A stretch of 64,000 nt of DNA from Clostridium cuniculi (GCF_004353185.1 NZ_SMUS01000009.1:1-64000); one strand, 5' to 3'. Counted from the stretch's first letter, positions 45,491 to 54,686 are shown. Translations and numbers: made by a program. Notes: generated by a model not told the origin, from the letters alone.

Positions 45491-46207
45491 ATGTATACTA
45501 ATTATATTTTTGATTTATATGGAACATTGATTGATATTAATACTGATGAAGAAAGTATGGATTTTTGGTACAAGCTATCATTATTTTATTCTTTTAAAGG
45601 TGCATTATATGATGCCGAAGAATTAAGAGAATCATATAGAGCTTTAGTTAAGTTAAATTTAGATAATTTAATGGATTCAAAATATCCTGACTTTCCACTT
45701 GAAACTGTATTTTCTAAGCTTTATACAAATAAAAATATTCTTCCTTCTGATGAGTTAATAATGGATACTGCTCACTTCTTTAGGACTTCGTCTATAAAGT
45801 ATATAAAATTATATGATAGTGTAATTGAATTATTAGAATTATTAAAGAAAAAAGGTAAAAAAATATACTTATTATCAAACGCACAAAGAATATTTACACT
45901 TTATGAAATGAGATTATTAGGAATTGAAAAATACTTTGATGATATTTTATTTTCTGCTGATTATAAAATGTGTAAACCAGATGAAAACTTTTATAATACT
46001 TTAATTAATAAGCATAATTTAAATATAAAAAATAGTATTATGATTGGAAATGACTATATATGTGATATTGAAGGTGCTTCAAATGTTGGATTAGACTCAT
46101 TATATCTTCATTCTAATCTTTCACCTGAAATCAACGGAAAATTAAAAAGTACTTATACTATTATGGATTTTGATATAGCAAAAATACCTGAGCTTATTAT
46201 TAAATAA
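45491..46207 (+). CDS. HAD-superfamily hydrolase (YjjG-like)
   Basis: 238 residues. Motif I FDLYGTLIDI with the nucleophile Asp, a helical cap (subfamily IA), motif II YLLSNAQRIF, motif III Lys in CKPDENFYNTL and motif IV MIGNDYICDIEGA. Similar enzymes are nucleotidases or phosphoglycolate-type phosphatases; the substrate cannot be fixed. AAGGAGA precedes the ATG, terminator 40 bases after the stop. Confidence 0.85.
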   Translation: MYTNYIFDLYGTLIDINTDEESMDFWYKLSLFYSFKGALYDAEELRESYRALVKLNLDNLMDSKYPDFPLETVFSKLYTNKNILPSDELIMDTAHFFRTSSIKYIKLYDSVIELLELLKKKGKKIYLLSNAQRIFTLYEMRLLGIEKYFDDILFSADYKMCKPDENFYNTLINKHNLNIKNSIMIGNDYICDIEGASNVGLDSLYLHSNLSPEINGKLKSTYTIMDFDIAKIPELIIK

Positions 46208-46247
46208 ATTATTCATTAAATCTTCGTAATCATATATTACCCATAAG

Positions 46248-46274
46248 AAAGAGCACCATATTCATAGTGCTCTT
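46248..46274 (+). terminator. Terminator after the HAD gene
   Basis: Stem AAGAGCAC with GTGCTCTT (46249-46256 and 46267-46274), followed by CTTTTA. Confidence 0.7.
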
Positions 46275-46340
46275 CTTTTAAAATATAAATATTCAAATGA
46301 TAAATTCACTTGTATTTTTTCTAGCAAAGTAAAGTTATTC

Positions 46341-47180
46341 CTAGATAAGTCTGCTTCCTTCTTTATCTTGAGTAAGTTTTCCAGCCTTCATAAGTCCACC
46401 TAAAGCCATCTTAAAGTAATTCTTACTAGTTCCAAAAGTAGCTTTTATGTCTTCTGGATTAGATTTATCGTTGAACTCCATAAATCCACCATTTTTTCTC
46501 ATATAAGTTACAATTTTTTCTTGAAGTTCATCTCTTTCATTTAATCTAGTCTTTCTTGGTGTTAATCCTATTACACCATCTTCATAAACTCTCTTAACTC
46601 TTAATTGCATTTCATATCCTGGATGAACCTCATTATAGTACTCATTTGGTAATACTAATCCTCTATATTTAGCATCAATTGCAACATTTAAAGTTCCTGA
46701 AGGAGTCTTTGAAAATACCATTGCAGTAACTTCATCACCAACTTTAAATGTTCCTTCTTCAGCAACTTCAATATATGGCTCAACTTCTGTTGTAGCTGCA
46801 AGTCTTCCTGTCTTATCTACATATATATAAAATAAATATTTTTTTCCTGTATGTAATTTATATCTTTGTTCTTTTAATGGTACAAATATATCTCTATCTA
46901 ACCCAAAATCAACAAATGCACCAAACTCACCTTGATGTACAACCTTTAAATAAGCAACATCACCAACTATAGCTAAAGGCTTCTTAAATGTAGCTATTGG
47001 TCTATCCTTTGAGTCTCTGTATATAAATACTTCAACCTCCTTACCAACTTCTACTCCCATTCCTTCCGCTAATGACTTAGGAAGTAAAACATCCTCTTTA
47101 CTTTGTTTATCAACTAGATAAAATCCAAAGTCCTTTTCTCTATCTACTACTAAAGTATTATATTCTCCTATTCTTAACAT
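46341..47180 (-). CDS. CvfB/YitL-like S1-domain RNA-binding protein
   Basis: 279 residues in three S1-like beta barrels and a C-terminal winged helix. Markers: GEYNTLVVDREKDFGFYLVD, KVVHQGEFGAFVDFGLDRDI, FKVGDEVTAMVFSKTPSG and the terminal FNDKSNPEDIKATFGTSKNY. CvfB binds RNA and affects virulence gene expression in staphylococci; in clostridia the role is untested. AGGAGG precedes the ATG. It is eight bases after the gamma-carbonic anhydrase-like gene and probably in one transcript with it. Confidence 0.9.
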   Translation of the reverse strand: MLRIGEYNTLVVDREKDFGFYLVDKQSKEDVLLPKSLAEGMGVEVGKEVEVFIYRDSKDRPIATFKKPLAIVGDVAYLKVVHQGEFGAFVDFGLDRDIFVPLKEQRYKLHTGKKYLFYIYVDKTGRLAATTEVEPYIEVAEEGTFKVGDEVTAMVFSKTPSGTLNVAIDAKYRGLVLPNEYYNEVHPGYEMQLRVKRVYEDGVIGLTPRKTRLNERDELQEKIVTYMRKNGGFMEFNDKSNPEDIKATFGTSKNYFKMALGGLMKAGKLTQDKEGSRLI

Positions 47181-47188
47181 ACGTCCTC

Positions 47189-47692
47189 CTACTTTTTATA
47201 TCTTTTACTTAAATTTACGTAATTATCTGCTGACTTCTTAATGTTTTTTATTTCATCATCAGTTAATTCTCTAACTACTTTTGCTGGATTTCCTAAAATA
47301 AGAACTCCATCTGGAAAACTCTTTCCTTGAGTAACTAAACTTCCTGCCCCTATAATAGTATTCTTTCCAATTTTAGCATTATTTAATATTATTGATCCCA
47401 TTCCTACTAAAACATTATCTGAAATATTACATCCATGAATTATAGTTCCATGACCTATAGTTACATTTCTTCCAATAATACATGGAGAGTTAGCATCAAC
47501 ATGCACTACTGAATTTTCTTGAATATTAGTATTAGCACCAACTACTATTTTGTTCATATCAGCTCTAAGCCTAGTACCAAACCATATGTTTACATTATCC
47601 TCAATTTCAACTTTTCCTATTATATCAACGCTTTCTGAAATATATGTATTCTCATTTATTTTAGGTTTAACTCCCTCAAAATCCATAATCAT
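47189..47692 (-). CDS. Gamma-carbonic anhydrase-like hexapeptide protein
   Basis: 167 residues built of left-handed beta-helix hexapeptide turns (IIGRNVTIGHGTIIHGCNIS). Zinc-type histidines are present in NSVVHVD and GHGTIIHGC. Family members are carbonic anhydrase-like (YrdA, PaaY, CaiE group), and activity varies. First gene of a pair with cvfB. GGGAG precedes the ATG by nine bases. Confidence 0.9.
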   Translation of the reverse strand: MIMDFEGVKPKINENTYISESVDIIGKVEIEDNVNIWFGTRLRADMNKIVVGANTNIQENSVVHVDANSPCIIGRNVTIGHGTIIHGCNISDNVLVGMGSIILNNAKIGKNTIIGAGSLVTQGKSFPDGVLILGNPAKVVRELTDDEIKNIKKSADNYVNLSKRYKK

Positions 47693-47826
47693 ATTTTTTA
47701 ACTCCCTTATAACTTATATTCATCATGAAAGTTTCACTTTATTTTATCACCCTTTATAATTATTGTCATTATTTTAATGTCTTTAATACTATATATTAAT
47801 AATGAATAATTTTAAGAGGCGAATTT

Positions 47827-48855
47827 GTGAGTAAAAGTAAGCGTAAAACCAAAGTAATCTTTGATCAGAATAAATTAAAATATTATTATGGTATCCCCCA
47901 CTGTCATTCTAGCTATTCAACTGGTAAAGGTACTCCTTTAAACTTATATGAATTTGCTATAAAATGCGGATTAGATTTTTTATTTGTAACTGATCACAAT
48001 GATTTTCTTGCAAATAAAACTACTGTTAAAGATCGTACTTTAACAAAATGGGATGCAACAAATTATTTTTCCAATAAAATAAGAAAAAATGAAGATGACT
48101 TCTTACCTATTGTTGGCTTTGAATGTAGAACTATTCCTTTTGGTGATTTTAACATAATAAATCCTAATAACTTCTTTACTGGAGCTATAAAAGATTTAAG
48201 ATTATTAACTTTATGGATGATTAATAATAATCAAGCTTTTATAATTATTAATCATCCCCATAAGGAAATTGGTAAAATTCAATATAATGAAATTTTTAAT
48301 AAAATTATTACATCCATAGAAGTTTATAATGGTAATCCTGCAAGTAAATATACTAAACATGAGAAATATTATTATCAATTACTGGATTGCGGTTGGAAAT
48401 TAGGTGCTGTTAACGGACAAGATAATCATAGAATTAATTTCGATCAATCTGATAATTTAACTGCATATATTGCAAATGATTTATCTAAGAATTCATTAAT
48501 TGATGCTTTTAGAAGTCATAGAACTTATTCAACTGAATCACGATTTTTAAAATTACATTTTACCATAGATGAAACATTTATGGGAGATACATTATCAATT
48601 TATTCTTCAAAAATAAAGTTTTCAATTTTTGCTGAAGATATCAGATATAAAATAAGAGAAATTCAAATAATATCAAATGGTGGTACAATTATAAAAAAAA
48701 TTGAAGATATTAATTTAAGTTGTATTAAATATATATATGAACATCAAAGTTTAAAATCAGAAACCTGGTACGTTATTAGAGTACTACAAGATGAGAATAA
48801 AACTGCAGTAAGCTCTCCAATTTTTATTGTTCACCTAAATAATAACTATATTTAG
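47827..48855 (+). CDS. PHP-domain metal-dependent phosphoesterase
   Basis: 342 residues. The PHP motifs are visible: IPHCHSSYSTGKGTP (HxH), FLFVTDHND, IIINHPHKE and GAVNGQDNHRI. Residues beyond about 230 form a beta-sandwich tail (FMGDTLSIYSSKIKFSIFA), as in CehA-like PHP proteins. Substrate unknown; no polymerase or histidinol phosphatase context. Start is GTG after AGAGG. A basic N-terminus (KSKRKTK) and no signal peptide suggest the cytosol. Confidence 0.82.
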   Translation: MSKSKRKTKVIFDQNKLKYYYGIPHCHSSYSTGKGTPLNLYEFAIKCGLDFLFVTDHNDFLANKTTVKDRTLTKWDATNYFSNKIRKNEDDFLPIVGFECRTIPFGDFNIINPNNFFTGAIKDLRLLTLWMINNNQAFIIINHPHKEIGKIQYNEIFNKIITSIEVYNGNPASKYTKHEKYYYQLLDCGWKLGAVNGQDNHRINFDQSDNLTAYIANDLSKNSLIDAFRSHRTYSTESRFLKLHFTIDETFMGDTLSIYSSKIKFSIFAEDIRYKIREIQIISNGGTIIKKIEDINLSCIKYIYEHQSLKSETWYVIRVLQDENKTAVSSPIFIVHLNNNYI

Positions 48856-48858
48856 AAA

Positions 48859-48902
48859 TTATTCACTTAAAGTTACATAAAGAATACAACTTAAGTGAAT
48901 AA
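48859..48902 (+). terminator. Terminator after the PHP gene
   Basis: Stem TTATTCACTTAA-AGTT with AACTTAAGTGAATAA (48859-48874 and 48888-48902), with one bulged A. Confidence 0.6.
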
Positions 48903-48940
48903 AGTTGTTTCATTTAAAATAAAAAGCATTTAATTTTAAC

Positions 48941-48993
48941 ATTCCCTTTATAGAAAATAATTTTAATAATAAAACTACCTCTATAAAGGGAAT
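48941..48993 (-). terminator. Terminator of the small membrane-protein gene
   Basis: 14-bp stem ATTCCCTTTATAGA (48941-48954) with TCTATAAAGGGAAT (48980-48993) around a 25-base AT loop, facing the gene ending at 49011. Confidence 0.6.
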
Positions 48994-49010
48994 AATTCAA
49001 ATTAAATATT

Positions 49011-49367
49011 TTATTTTTTATTGTTTTGAGCATTATTTAAATGCTTTACTCTATTAGGCTTAGCCTTAGGTCTAATTTCAATTTTCTTTTCTTTCTTTTT
49101 AGGACCACCAGTTGCTTGAATATCCATGAACCATAAAAAGAATGTTACTGTTAATATTGTTAGTAAAAATGATACCCAGAAAATACTCTTTCCTAGTATA
49201 ACAGGCATAAATAATTGTAAAATAAATGTTACTATAGCTATACCAAGTGGTATATACTTATTAATTCTAACTTTTGAAAATACATACTTTCTTCCTAAAA
49301 ACATTATTCCAAATACAATTGCTAATAGAACAATGAAATAAAGCAGTGTTGATAAAAAGTTACCCAT
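49011..49367 (-). CDS. Small membrane protein, unknown
   Basis: 118 residues with three hydrophobic helices (NFLSTLLYFIVLLAIVFGIM, YIPLGIAIVTFILQLFMPVI and FWVSFLLTILTVTFFLWFMD) and a strongly basic cytosolic tail (KKKEKKIEIRPKAKPNRVKH). ATG at 49367 lies eight bases after AAGGAG; the preceding TTG was rejected. No family recognised. The basic tail could bind nucleic acid or anionic lipid. Confidence 0.6.
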   Translation of the reverse strand: MGNFLSTLLYFIVLLAIVFGIMFLGRKYVFSKVRINKYIPLGIAIVTFILQLFMPVILGKSIFWVSFLLTILTVTFFLWFMDIQATGGPKKKEKKIEIRPKAKPNRVKHLNNAQNNKK

Positions 49368-49724
49368 CAATAGCTCTCCTTCCTATATCTTTCTACTATA
49401 TATATTACTGTCTATTTAACATATTTTCAACCCGATTTTATTTCCACTCTTTTATAAAATATATCTTTCCATTTCATTTCTTCTTATCTTCATAACATTA
49501 TTTTTTCTTATACTTCATGGCCAACTTTGTAATTTTTTTATTATTTATCTAATAATTAACTAATCCTTCTTATTATTAGCTAAAATATATAATATGTTAA
49601 AAATTGTTAATTTTTATATTATATCCCTAAAAAAATAAGAATTCGATAATTAGGACTAGCATATCTTTAAATTATTTGATAAAATGTATTAAAGATATTA
49701 TAAATTTATTAAAGGGGTGTTATT

Positions 49725-50192
49725 ATGGGTTTAAACCAAGCCTATCAACTTGATGAATTAGATCTTCAAATTTTAGATATATTAATAAAAGATTGTAGAA
49801 CTCCATATTTAGAAATTGCAAGACTTTGCCATGTTAGCGGTGGTACTATTCATGTTCGTATGAAGAAGATGGAGGAACTTGGAATAATAAAAGGAACTAA
49901 AATTCTTTTAAATCTTCCTAAACTAGGATATGATGTTTGTTGCTTTGTAGGAATATATATTGATAAAACTTCATCATTCTCAGAAGTTTTTGAAGAAATG
50001 TCAAAAATTAAAGAAGTTGTTGAATTACACTTAACTACTGGTGATTATTCTGTATTTGCTAAGGTTATCTGTAAAAACATAAGTGATCTTCAAGATATAT
50101 TATTAAACAAAATAAATGTTATTTCCGGAATTCAAAGAACTGATACTATCATATCTTTAAATCAACCTATTGACAGAAATATTTCAATTTAA
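49725..50192 (+). CDS. Lrp/AsnC-family transcriptional regulator
   Basis: 155 residues. The N-terminal helix-turn-helix (LDELDLQILDILIKDCRTPY, SGGTIHVRMKKMEELGIIKG) is followed by the RAM effector domain with VELHLTTGDYSVFAKVICKN. Such proteins bind amino acids and form octamers or higher rings. AAAGGGG precedes the ATG. Target and ligand unknown. It is followed after 93 bases by a DUF378 gene whose ribosome binding site is part of a hairpin. Confidence 0.92.
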   Translation: MGLNQAYQLDELDLQILDILIKDCRTPYLEIARLCHVSGGTIHVRMKKMEELGIIKGTKILLNLPKLGYDVCCFVGIYIDKTSSFSEVFEEMSKIKEVVELHLTTGDYSVFAKVICKNISDLQDILLNKINVISGIQRTDTIISLNQPIDRNISI

Positions 50193-50235
50193 TAAAAAAT
50201 TTAATATTGAAATATATTTGCATGAATATAAATTT

Positions 50236-50276
50236 CTCCTTTGGAAAAAATAACTATGTTATTAAAACCAAAGGAG
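50236..50276 (+). promoter_or_regulatory. Hairpin masking the DUF378 ribosome binding site
   Basis: CTCCTTTGG (50236-50244) pairs perfectly with CCAAAGGAG (50268-50276), and AATAAC (50249-50254) with GTTATT (50258-50263) inside. The 3' arm contains AAAGGAG, the ribosome binding site for the ATG at 50286. TTGTTTTTT follows, so the same stem also works as a terminator for lrp. It may be an attenuator, RNA thermometer or plain terminator. Confidence 0.6.
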
Positions 50277-50285
50277 TTGTTTTTT

Positions 50286-50480
50286 ATGAAGGTAATTGAT
50301 ACCATAGTACTTATACTTATTATAATTGGAGCTATAAACTGGGGACTATTAGGTTTTTTTCAATTCGATCTTGTTGCTGCAATATTTGGGGAAATGAGTA
50401 CTTTCAGTAGAATAATTTATGCTATTATTGGTATTTGTGGATTATATTCTATATCATTTTTTGCAAAAGATAAATTTTAA
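50286..50480 (+). CDS. DUF378 (YuzA-like) membrane protein
   Basis: 64 residues with two membrane helices: DTIVLILIIIGAINWGLLG with the conserved GAINWGLLGFFQFDLV, then SRIIYAIIGICGLYSISFF. The family is widespread in Firmicutes with unknown role. The ATG at 50286 has AAAGGAG ten bases upstream; a TTG 15 codons earlier lies inside the hairpin and has no site. A 16-bp terminator follows directly. Confidence 0.82.
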   Translation: MKVIDTIVLILIIIGAINWGLLGFFQFDLVAAIFGEMSTFSRIIYAIIGICGLYSISFFAKDKF

Positions 50481-50481
50481 T

Positions 50482-50517
50482 AAAAATAGCTTTGCACATA
50501 AGTGCAAAGCTATTTTT
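50482..50517. terminator. Bidirectional terminator
   Basis: Perfect 16-bp stem AAAAATAGCTTTGCAC (50482-50497) with GTGCAAAGCTATTTTT (50502-50517) and an ATAA loop. It ends DUF378 and overlaps the stop of the converging gene. Confidence 0.9.
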
Positions 50518-52259
50518 TATAACTCTTTAATAATGTTAAATAACTCTATTGCAGCTTCTCTTGGCCCCTCTTGTTCTCTACCTTTAACTCCAAGACATGT
50601 CTTGATTTGTCCAACTTTTACATTTGTATCAAACATTGTTTTAAAATATCTATCTATCAATATGTCAGTAGCTTCTTGTTTTTGTGCAGGTCCAAATGGA
50701 TTTGCAAAGTAACTTTCAACTAATCCCTCTTCAGTTGTAGTTCCCTTTGCCATTCTTGGACCTGATTTAAATAATTTAATTGCATCTTCAGGATTATTAA
50801 AGTATTCGATAGCTTTATCATTTTCTGTTATGTTAGTAAAATTATTAGCATATAAGAATAAATCTATCTTATACCCTTTAATTATTTGGCTATACGGTGC
50901 TACAGGCATTACTAATCTTGCATTTATTTTATCTGGGTTCATAAATATACTTCTATCTATTTCTCTAAATGCATACCCTTGAGCTAGGTCATCTAATCTA
51001 ACAAATGCGCCTATTTCTGTACCATATCCATATATCTCTCCATTAATTTCTTTAAAAGTACCCATATCATCAAAAATAATATTCATATTACTTATATATT
51101 CTTCACTTAATGTTCTAAAAGCCTCCAAACTCTCAGATTTTCCTGCACCACTATCACCCATTATTACTACATTAGCTTCTTTTCCATTTTTCATTTGAAC
51201 ATTTACCATTGCACCATGTATAGGCAAATAACCTCTTTTTATCATTATTAAATTATGCAATGTTAATATCATTTTTTTCATATATCCAAAGTAATCTATC
51301 TCATCTGAATAATTTACATAACCAAGCATTATATTATTTTCTTCATCATCATAGAAAACTGTTTTTAAATCTTCTCCATCATTTATTCCAAATACATAAA
51401 CAATATCAGGACGTCTTCCTCTACATTCTTCTCTTGTAGCCATTTCAAATAAATTACATAGAGTTATTCCATGATTCATAAAATCCCTATGGAAATATAT
51501 ATACGCTATTAGCTCTCCAACCTTTGCAGGATAACAAAACCAATGGTCTTTATTTATATGTGTATACTTTAAAGGATTATCATAAACTTCTGAAAACATT
51601 CCATTTCTTGTATTCTTTTTAGGATATGTTATAAATGGTGGTTCTAACAAAATACAATCTATAAAATTAATATCCTCTAGTAATTCATACCCATTAGGAA
51701 TTGGCCATAATAGCTTATTTATCATTATACTGCAGTTTCCACCTGCTGTTATTTGTCTAAAAACTTGTGGAGTTCTACCTAATACATTTTGTTCAATTTT
51801 TCTATAGAACTTTAATATTAGCTTTTCAAAAGCTGAATTTGCTTCTGTAAAATTCATAGCTGCTAAACCTTGACTAATTTTATCATTTTGAACAATAGTA
51901 TATCTTTCTAATCTTCTCCAAAATAAATAAAAATCTTCTATCATATTGATAAACTCTTCTTTATTACTCAAAAGCTCACTATATCTTGGATTTAATTCAA
52001 TAACTTCTTTTACATCTATTATAGTTAGCCATTTAAAAATTTTAGTGATATCCTCTCTTAAATTTGATATTTCAGTGGTGTTTAAAGATTTAATTAAATA
52101 TCTATATGATAAAGTTCTCTTTTTTTCAGATCTCTTTAAATAAACACTTAAAACCCTTCTAAACCCCTCACTTTCTAATAAACTCTCAAAATTATTACAA
52201 TACCTAGTTGAAAAATTCATTAATACTTTATCATTACTTATTGAAAACTCTTTTTTCAT
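50517..52259 (-). CDS. HprK/PEPCK-like P-loop protein
   Basis: About 580 residues. A P-loop VVIMGDSGAGKSESLEAF near residue 365 is preceded by HGAMVNVQM and followed by FDDMGTF and GTEIGAFVRLDD. The GDSGxGKSE form is that of HPr kinase, which shares its fold with PEP carboxykinase. The 350-residue N-terminal part is unlike either. Databases tend to label similar clostridial proteins as PEPCK, but the canonical PEPCK kinase motif GLSGTGKTTL is not here, so I do not claim that activity. ATG at 52259 sits six bases after AGGAGG; an earlier ATG abuts the site. Confidence 0.65.
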   Translation of the reverse strand: MKKEFSISNDKVLMNFSTRYCNNFESLLESEGFRRVLSVYLKRSEKKRTLSYRYLIKSLNTTEISNLREDITKIFKWLTIIDVKEVIELNPRYSELLSNKEEFINMIEDFYLFWRRLERYTIVQNDKISQGLAAMNFTEANSAFEKLILKFYRKIEQNVLGRTPQVFRQITAGGNCSIMINKLLWPIPNGYELLEDINFIDCILLEPPFITYPKKNTRNGMFSEVYDNPLKYTHINKDHWFCYPAKVGELIAYIYFHRDFMNHGITLCNLFEMATREECRGRRPDIVYVFGINDGEDLKTVFYDDEENNIMLGYVNYSDEIDYFGYMKKMILTLHNLIMIKRGYLPIHGAMVNVQMKNGKEANVVIMGDSGAGKSESLEAFRTLSEEYISNMNIIFDDMGTFKEINGEIYGYGTEIGAFVRLDDLAQGYAFREIDRSIFMNPDKINARLVMPVAPYSQIIKGYKIDLFLYANNFTNITENDKAIEYFNNPEDAIKLFKSGPRMAKGTTTEEGLVESYFANPFGPAQKQEATDILIDRYFKTMFDTNVKVGQIKTCLGVKGREQEGPREAAIELFNIIKEL

Positions 52260-52440
52260 CCTCATCCTCCTAATATTTTTTATTTAACCACGCTCTTATA
52301 TGATATTTTATACAATTATAACATATTATACCAACAATTTCACTTCACTAACTTGTTAAATATTTATAAACTTAAGTTTTCTTTCTATAATTTTAGTCAA
52401 TAATCTAAAATATATATTTCTTATTTAGGAGTCTTTAATT

Positions 52441-53316
52441 ATGAATAAATTTAAACATAAAAGTTATAAAGCATTAAAAATAATACTTACTATTTCTGCA
52501 ATTATTATTTCTATTTCTTTTTTAACTCAAAATAACAATGTTAATTACGAAAACAAAATGATTATTCACTATATAGATGTAGGCCAAGGAGATTGTATTT
52601 TAATTCAGGTTAATAATAAAAATTTACTTATAGATTCTGGTCCATCTATTAATAGAAAAGATTTGCTAGATTATTTAGAAAAATTAAATATAAAAAAATT
52701 TGATTATATTATTGCAACACATCCTCACGAAGATCATATCGGAAATATGGATACTATTATAAAAAGATATACTATTGGAAGCTTTTATTCTCCTAAAGTA
52801 ATAACTTCATCTACTACCTTTGAAAACATGATTAGTGCTTTGGTTGATAAGAATCTTAAAATAAATGTTTTAAAGAAGGGAGTTAAAGGAATTGATCTTG
52901 GAAAAAATACAGAAATTGAAGTATTTTCACCCCTAGAAAATATATCTAGTGATAATTTAAATGATTATTCTCCAATCATCAAAATAACTTTCTTTAATAA
53001 CTCTTTTTTATTTACAGGTGATGCCGAAATATCAACTGAAGATACAGTACTATCTCAAAATAATAATTTAAACTGTGATATTTTAAAAGTTGGTCATCAT
53101 GGATCTTCAACATCTACTTCCACAGATTTTCTAATTTCAGCAAACCCATCTGTGGCAATAATATCTGTAGGTAAAAATAACTCTTATGGTCATCCTACCT
53201 CAGAAACTTTATCTCTTCTTAATTCTTATAATATTAGAACTATTAGAACAGATATTAATGGCACCGTTATAGCTATTTCCGATGGGAAAAACATCAATAT
53301 CTCTACAGTTAAATAA
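52441..53316 (+). CDS. Secreted or anchored MBL-fold hydrolase, ComEC C-terminal type
   Basis: 291 residues. N-terminal membrane helix (LKIILTISAIIISISFLTQ) exports or anchors it. The metallo-beta-lactamase part has HYIDVGQGDCILIQV, ATHPHEDHIGNMD (HxHxDH), FTGDAEISTED and VGHHGSSTSTS, with YGHPTSETL near the end. These are the hallmarks of the soluble domain of the DNA-uptake channel ComEC, here as a stand-alone protein, probably an extracellular nuclease. GGAG upstream of the ATG. Strong terminator after it. Confidence 0.9.
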   Translation: MNKFKHKSYKALKIILTISAIIISISFLTQNNNVNYENKMIIHYIDVGQGDCILIQVNNKNLLIDSGPSINRKDLLDYLEKLNIKKFDYIIATHPHEDHIGNMDTIIKRYTIGSFYSPKVITSSTTFENMISALVDKNLKINVLKKGVKGIDLGKNTEIEVFSPLENISSDNLNDYSPIIKITFFNNSFLFTGDAEISTEDTVLSQNNNLNCDILKVGHHGSSTSTSTDFLISANPSVAIISVGKNNSYGHPTSETLSLLNSYNIRTIRTDINGTVIAISDGKNINISTVK

Positions 53317-53326
53317 AACTCCTATA

Positions 53327-53366
53327 AATGATAGATGCTCCTAAATAATTAGGAGCATCTATCATT
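53327..53366. terminator. Bidirectional terminator
   Basis: Perfect 18-bp stem (53327-53344 with 53349-53366) around GATGCTCC/GGAGCATC with an ATAA loop. Confidence 0.85.
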
Positions 53367-53396
53367 TAAGGATATTATCCTTAAAATAATATAAAT

Positions 53397-54206
53397 TTAA
53401 TCTACAATACAATCTTCAATTTTTTCAACTTCAGTTGCTTCTACTACTTCTTCTTTATCTTCTTCCATAACCTCATTGCTATTAGTTTCTTTCTTATCAA
53501 TCTCTTCCTTATCAGTTTCTAAATTTTCTGTATCAATATTAACTTTTATTTCTTCATCTTTACTTCGTATATAGTCTTTCCAAGTAATAAAAATCTTATA
53601 TAAATTCACTACATCTTGCTCATTATATAATAATATTGTTTCTATTTTTTCTTTTGGCATTCTTTCAATATATTCTTTATCCTTTAATACCTTATGAAAT
53701 GTTTTAGCTAGATTTGAACCACTAATAACATCTCCTTCTCTATATATGTTAAAAACCTTTTCCAAATTTTTAAGTCCTATAGATGTATTCATATTTCTTT
53801 CATATTCTTTTTGTATATCTAAAGATTTAAATTCTTTATCAAAATCAAAATAAATATTATATTTATTGAATAAGTATTTTATAACAGTAAAATCATTATT
53901 TCCTGAAAAAGTAACTATAACTTTCTTTCCCATCTTCTTCATTTTCGTAAAATATTTTTTTGCAAGTATTAATATTTCAACTACTTCACTCTTATTTTCT
54001 ATCATATATTGAGTTACATGTATCTTTTTATCAACATTATTATATACACATGCTCCAAATACTCCTATACATTTTGGCTTTTTGTAAACATAATGCTCTA
54101 AATCAAAATATATAATATCATCTGGTTTACACTGAACCTCCTTCCCTTCTAATATCTTTTCAATATTATATTCTTCTACGTCAACAAAATTTTCTCGAAT
54201 AATCAC
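53397..54206 (-). CDS. RNase H-like 3'-5' exonuclease (YprB type)
   Basis: 269 residues. DEDD-like acidic residues fit the RNase_H_2 family: IIYFDLEHYVY (Asp, Glu), TFSGNNDFTVIKYLF (Asp), and LLYNEQDVVNLYKI (Asp). The IGLKNLEKVFNI segment is also typical. The last 45 residues are a highly acidic, disordered tail (EEIDKKETNSNEVMEEDKEE). Start is GTG with a weak AAAGAGTGA site, so the start is less certain. Single gene. Confidence 0.78.
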   Translation of the reverse strand: MIIRENFVDVEEYNIEKILEGKEVQCKPDDIIYFDLEHYVYKKPKCIGVFGACVYNNVDKKIHVTQYMIENKSEVVEILILAKKYFTKMKKMGKKVIVTFSGNNDFTVIKYLFNKYNIYFDFDKEFKSLDIQKEYERNMNTSIGLKNLEKVFNIYREGDVISGSNLAKTFHKVLKDKEYIERMPKEKIETILLYNEQDVVNLYKIFITWKDYIRSKDEEIKVNIDTENLETDKEEIDKKETNSNEVMEEDKEEVVEATEVEKIEDCIVD

Positions 54207-54358
54207 ACTATCACTCTTTCTTACATTATTTATCTCCTGTTTTAAAATTAGTATCTCTATATCTTTTTATTATACCATGTTATTAATACAGTGAATACCA
54301 TTTATAGTTTTTACTTTTTCAAATATATAACAAATTTGTTTTTAATATGTTGCTTTTA

Positions 54359-54422
54359 TTGACCAAGCCCTCTTTTATTGATATCATATATATATGTAAG
54401 AATTTTTTGATAATGATTTTCA
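54359..54422 (+). promoter_or_regulatory. feo promoter and Fur box
   Basis: -35 TTGACC (54359-54364), 17-base spacer, -10 TATCAT (54382-54387). Downstream, TGATAATGATTTTCA (54408-54422) matches the 7-1-7 Fur box at 14 of 15 positions and lies just before the feoA ribosome binding site GAGGTGA. Iron-loaded Fur would block transcription. Confidence 0.8.
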
Positions 54423-54440
54423 ATTTGAGGTGATATATAT

Positions 54441-54662
54441 ATGTGCATTTGCGATTTAAAGCTTGGCGAAAAAGCTAAGATACATGAAATAAACGGAAAT
54501 GATAAACTTACTAAAAGACTTTATGCTTTAGGCCTTATTGAAGGAACTGAAATAGAATTAAAAAGAGTTGCTCCTTTAGGTGATCCTTTAGTAGTAAACT
54601 TAAGAGGTTTTGATTTAGCTATACGTAAAAAGGATGCTAAAAATATTATTTTAACAGCTTAA
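54441..54662 (+). CDS. feoA: FeoA
   Basis: 73 residues, an SH3-like cytosolic partner of FeoB in ferrous iron uptake. Markers: LKLGEKAKIHEINGNDKLTK, RLYALGLIEGTEIELKRVAP and DPLVVNLRGFDLAIRKKDA. GAGGTGA before the ATG. First gene of feoA-feoB-small Cys-rich protein; the feoB ATG is 24 bases further. Confidence 0.95.
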   Translation: MCICDLKLGEKAKIHEINGNDKLTKRLYALGLIEGTEIELKRVAPLGDPLVVNLRGFDLAIRKKDAKNIILTA

Positions 54663-54686
54663 TTATAAAAATAAGGGGATGACAAA

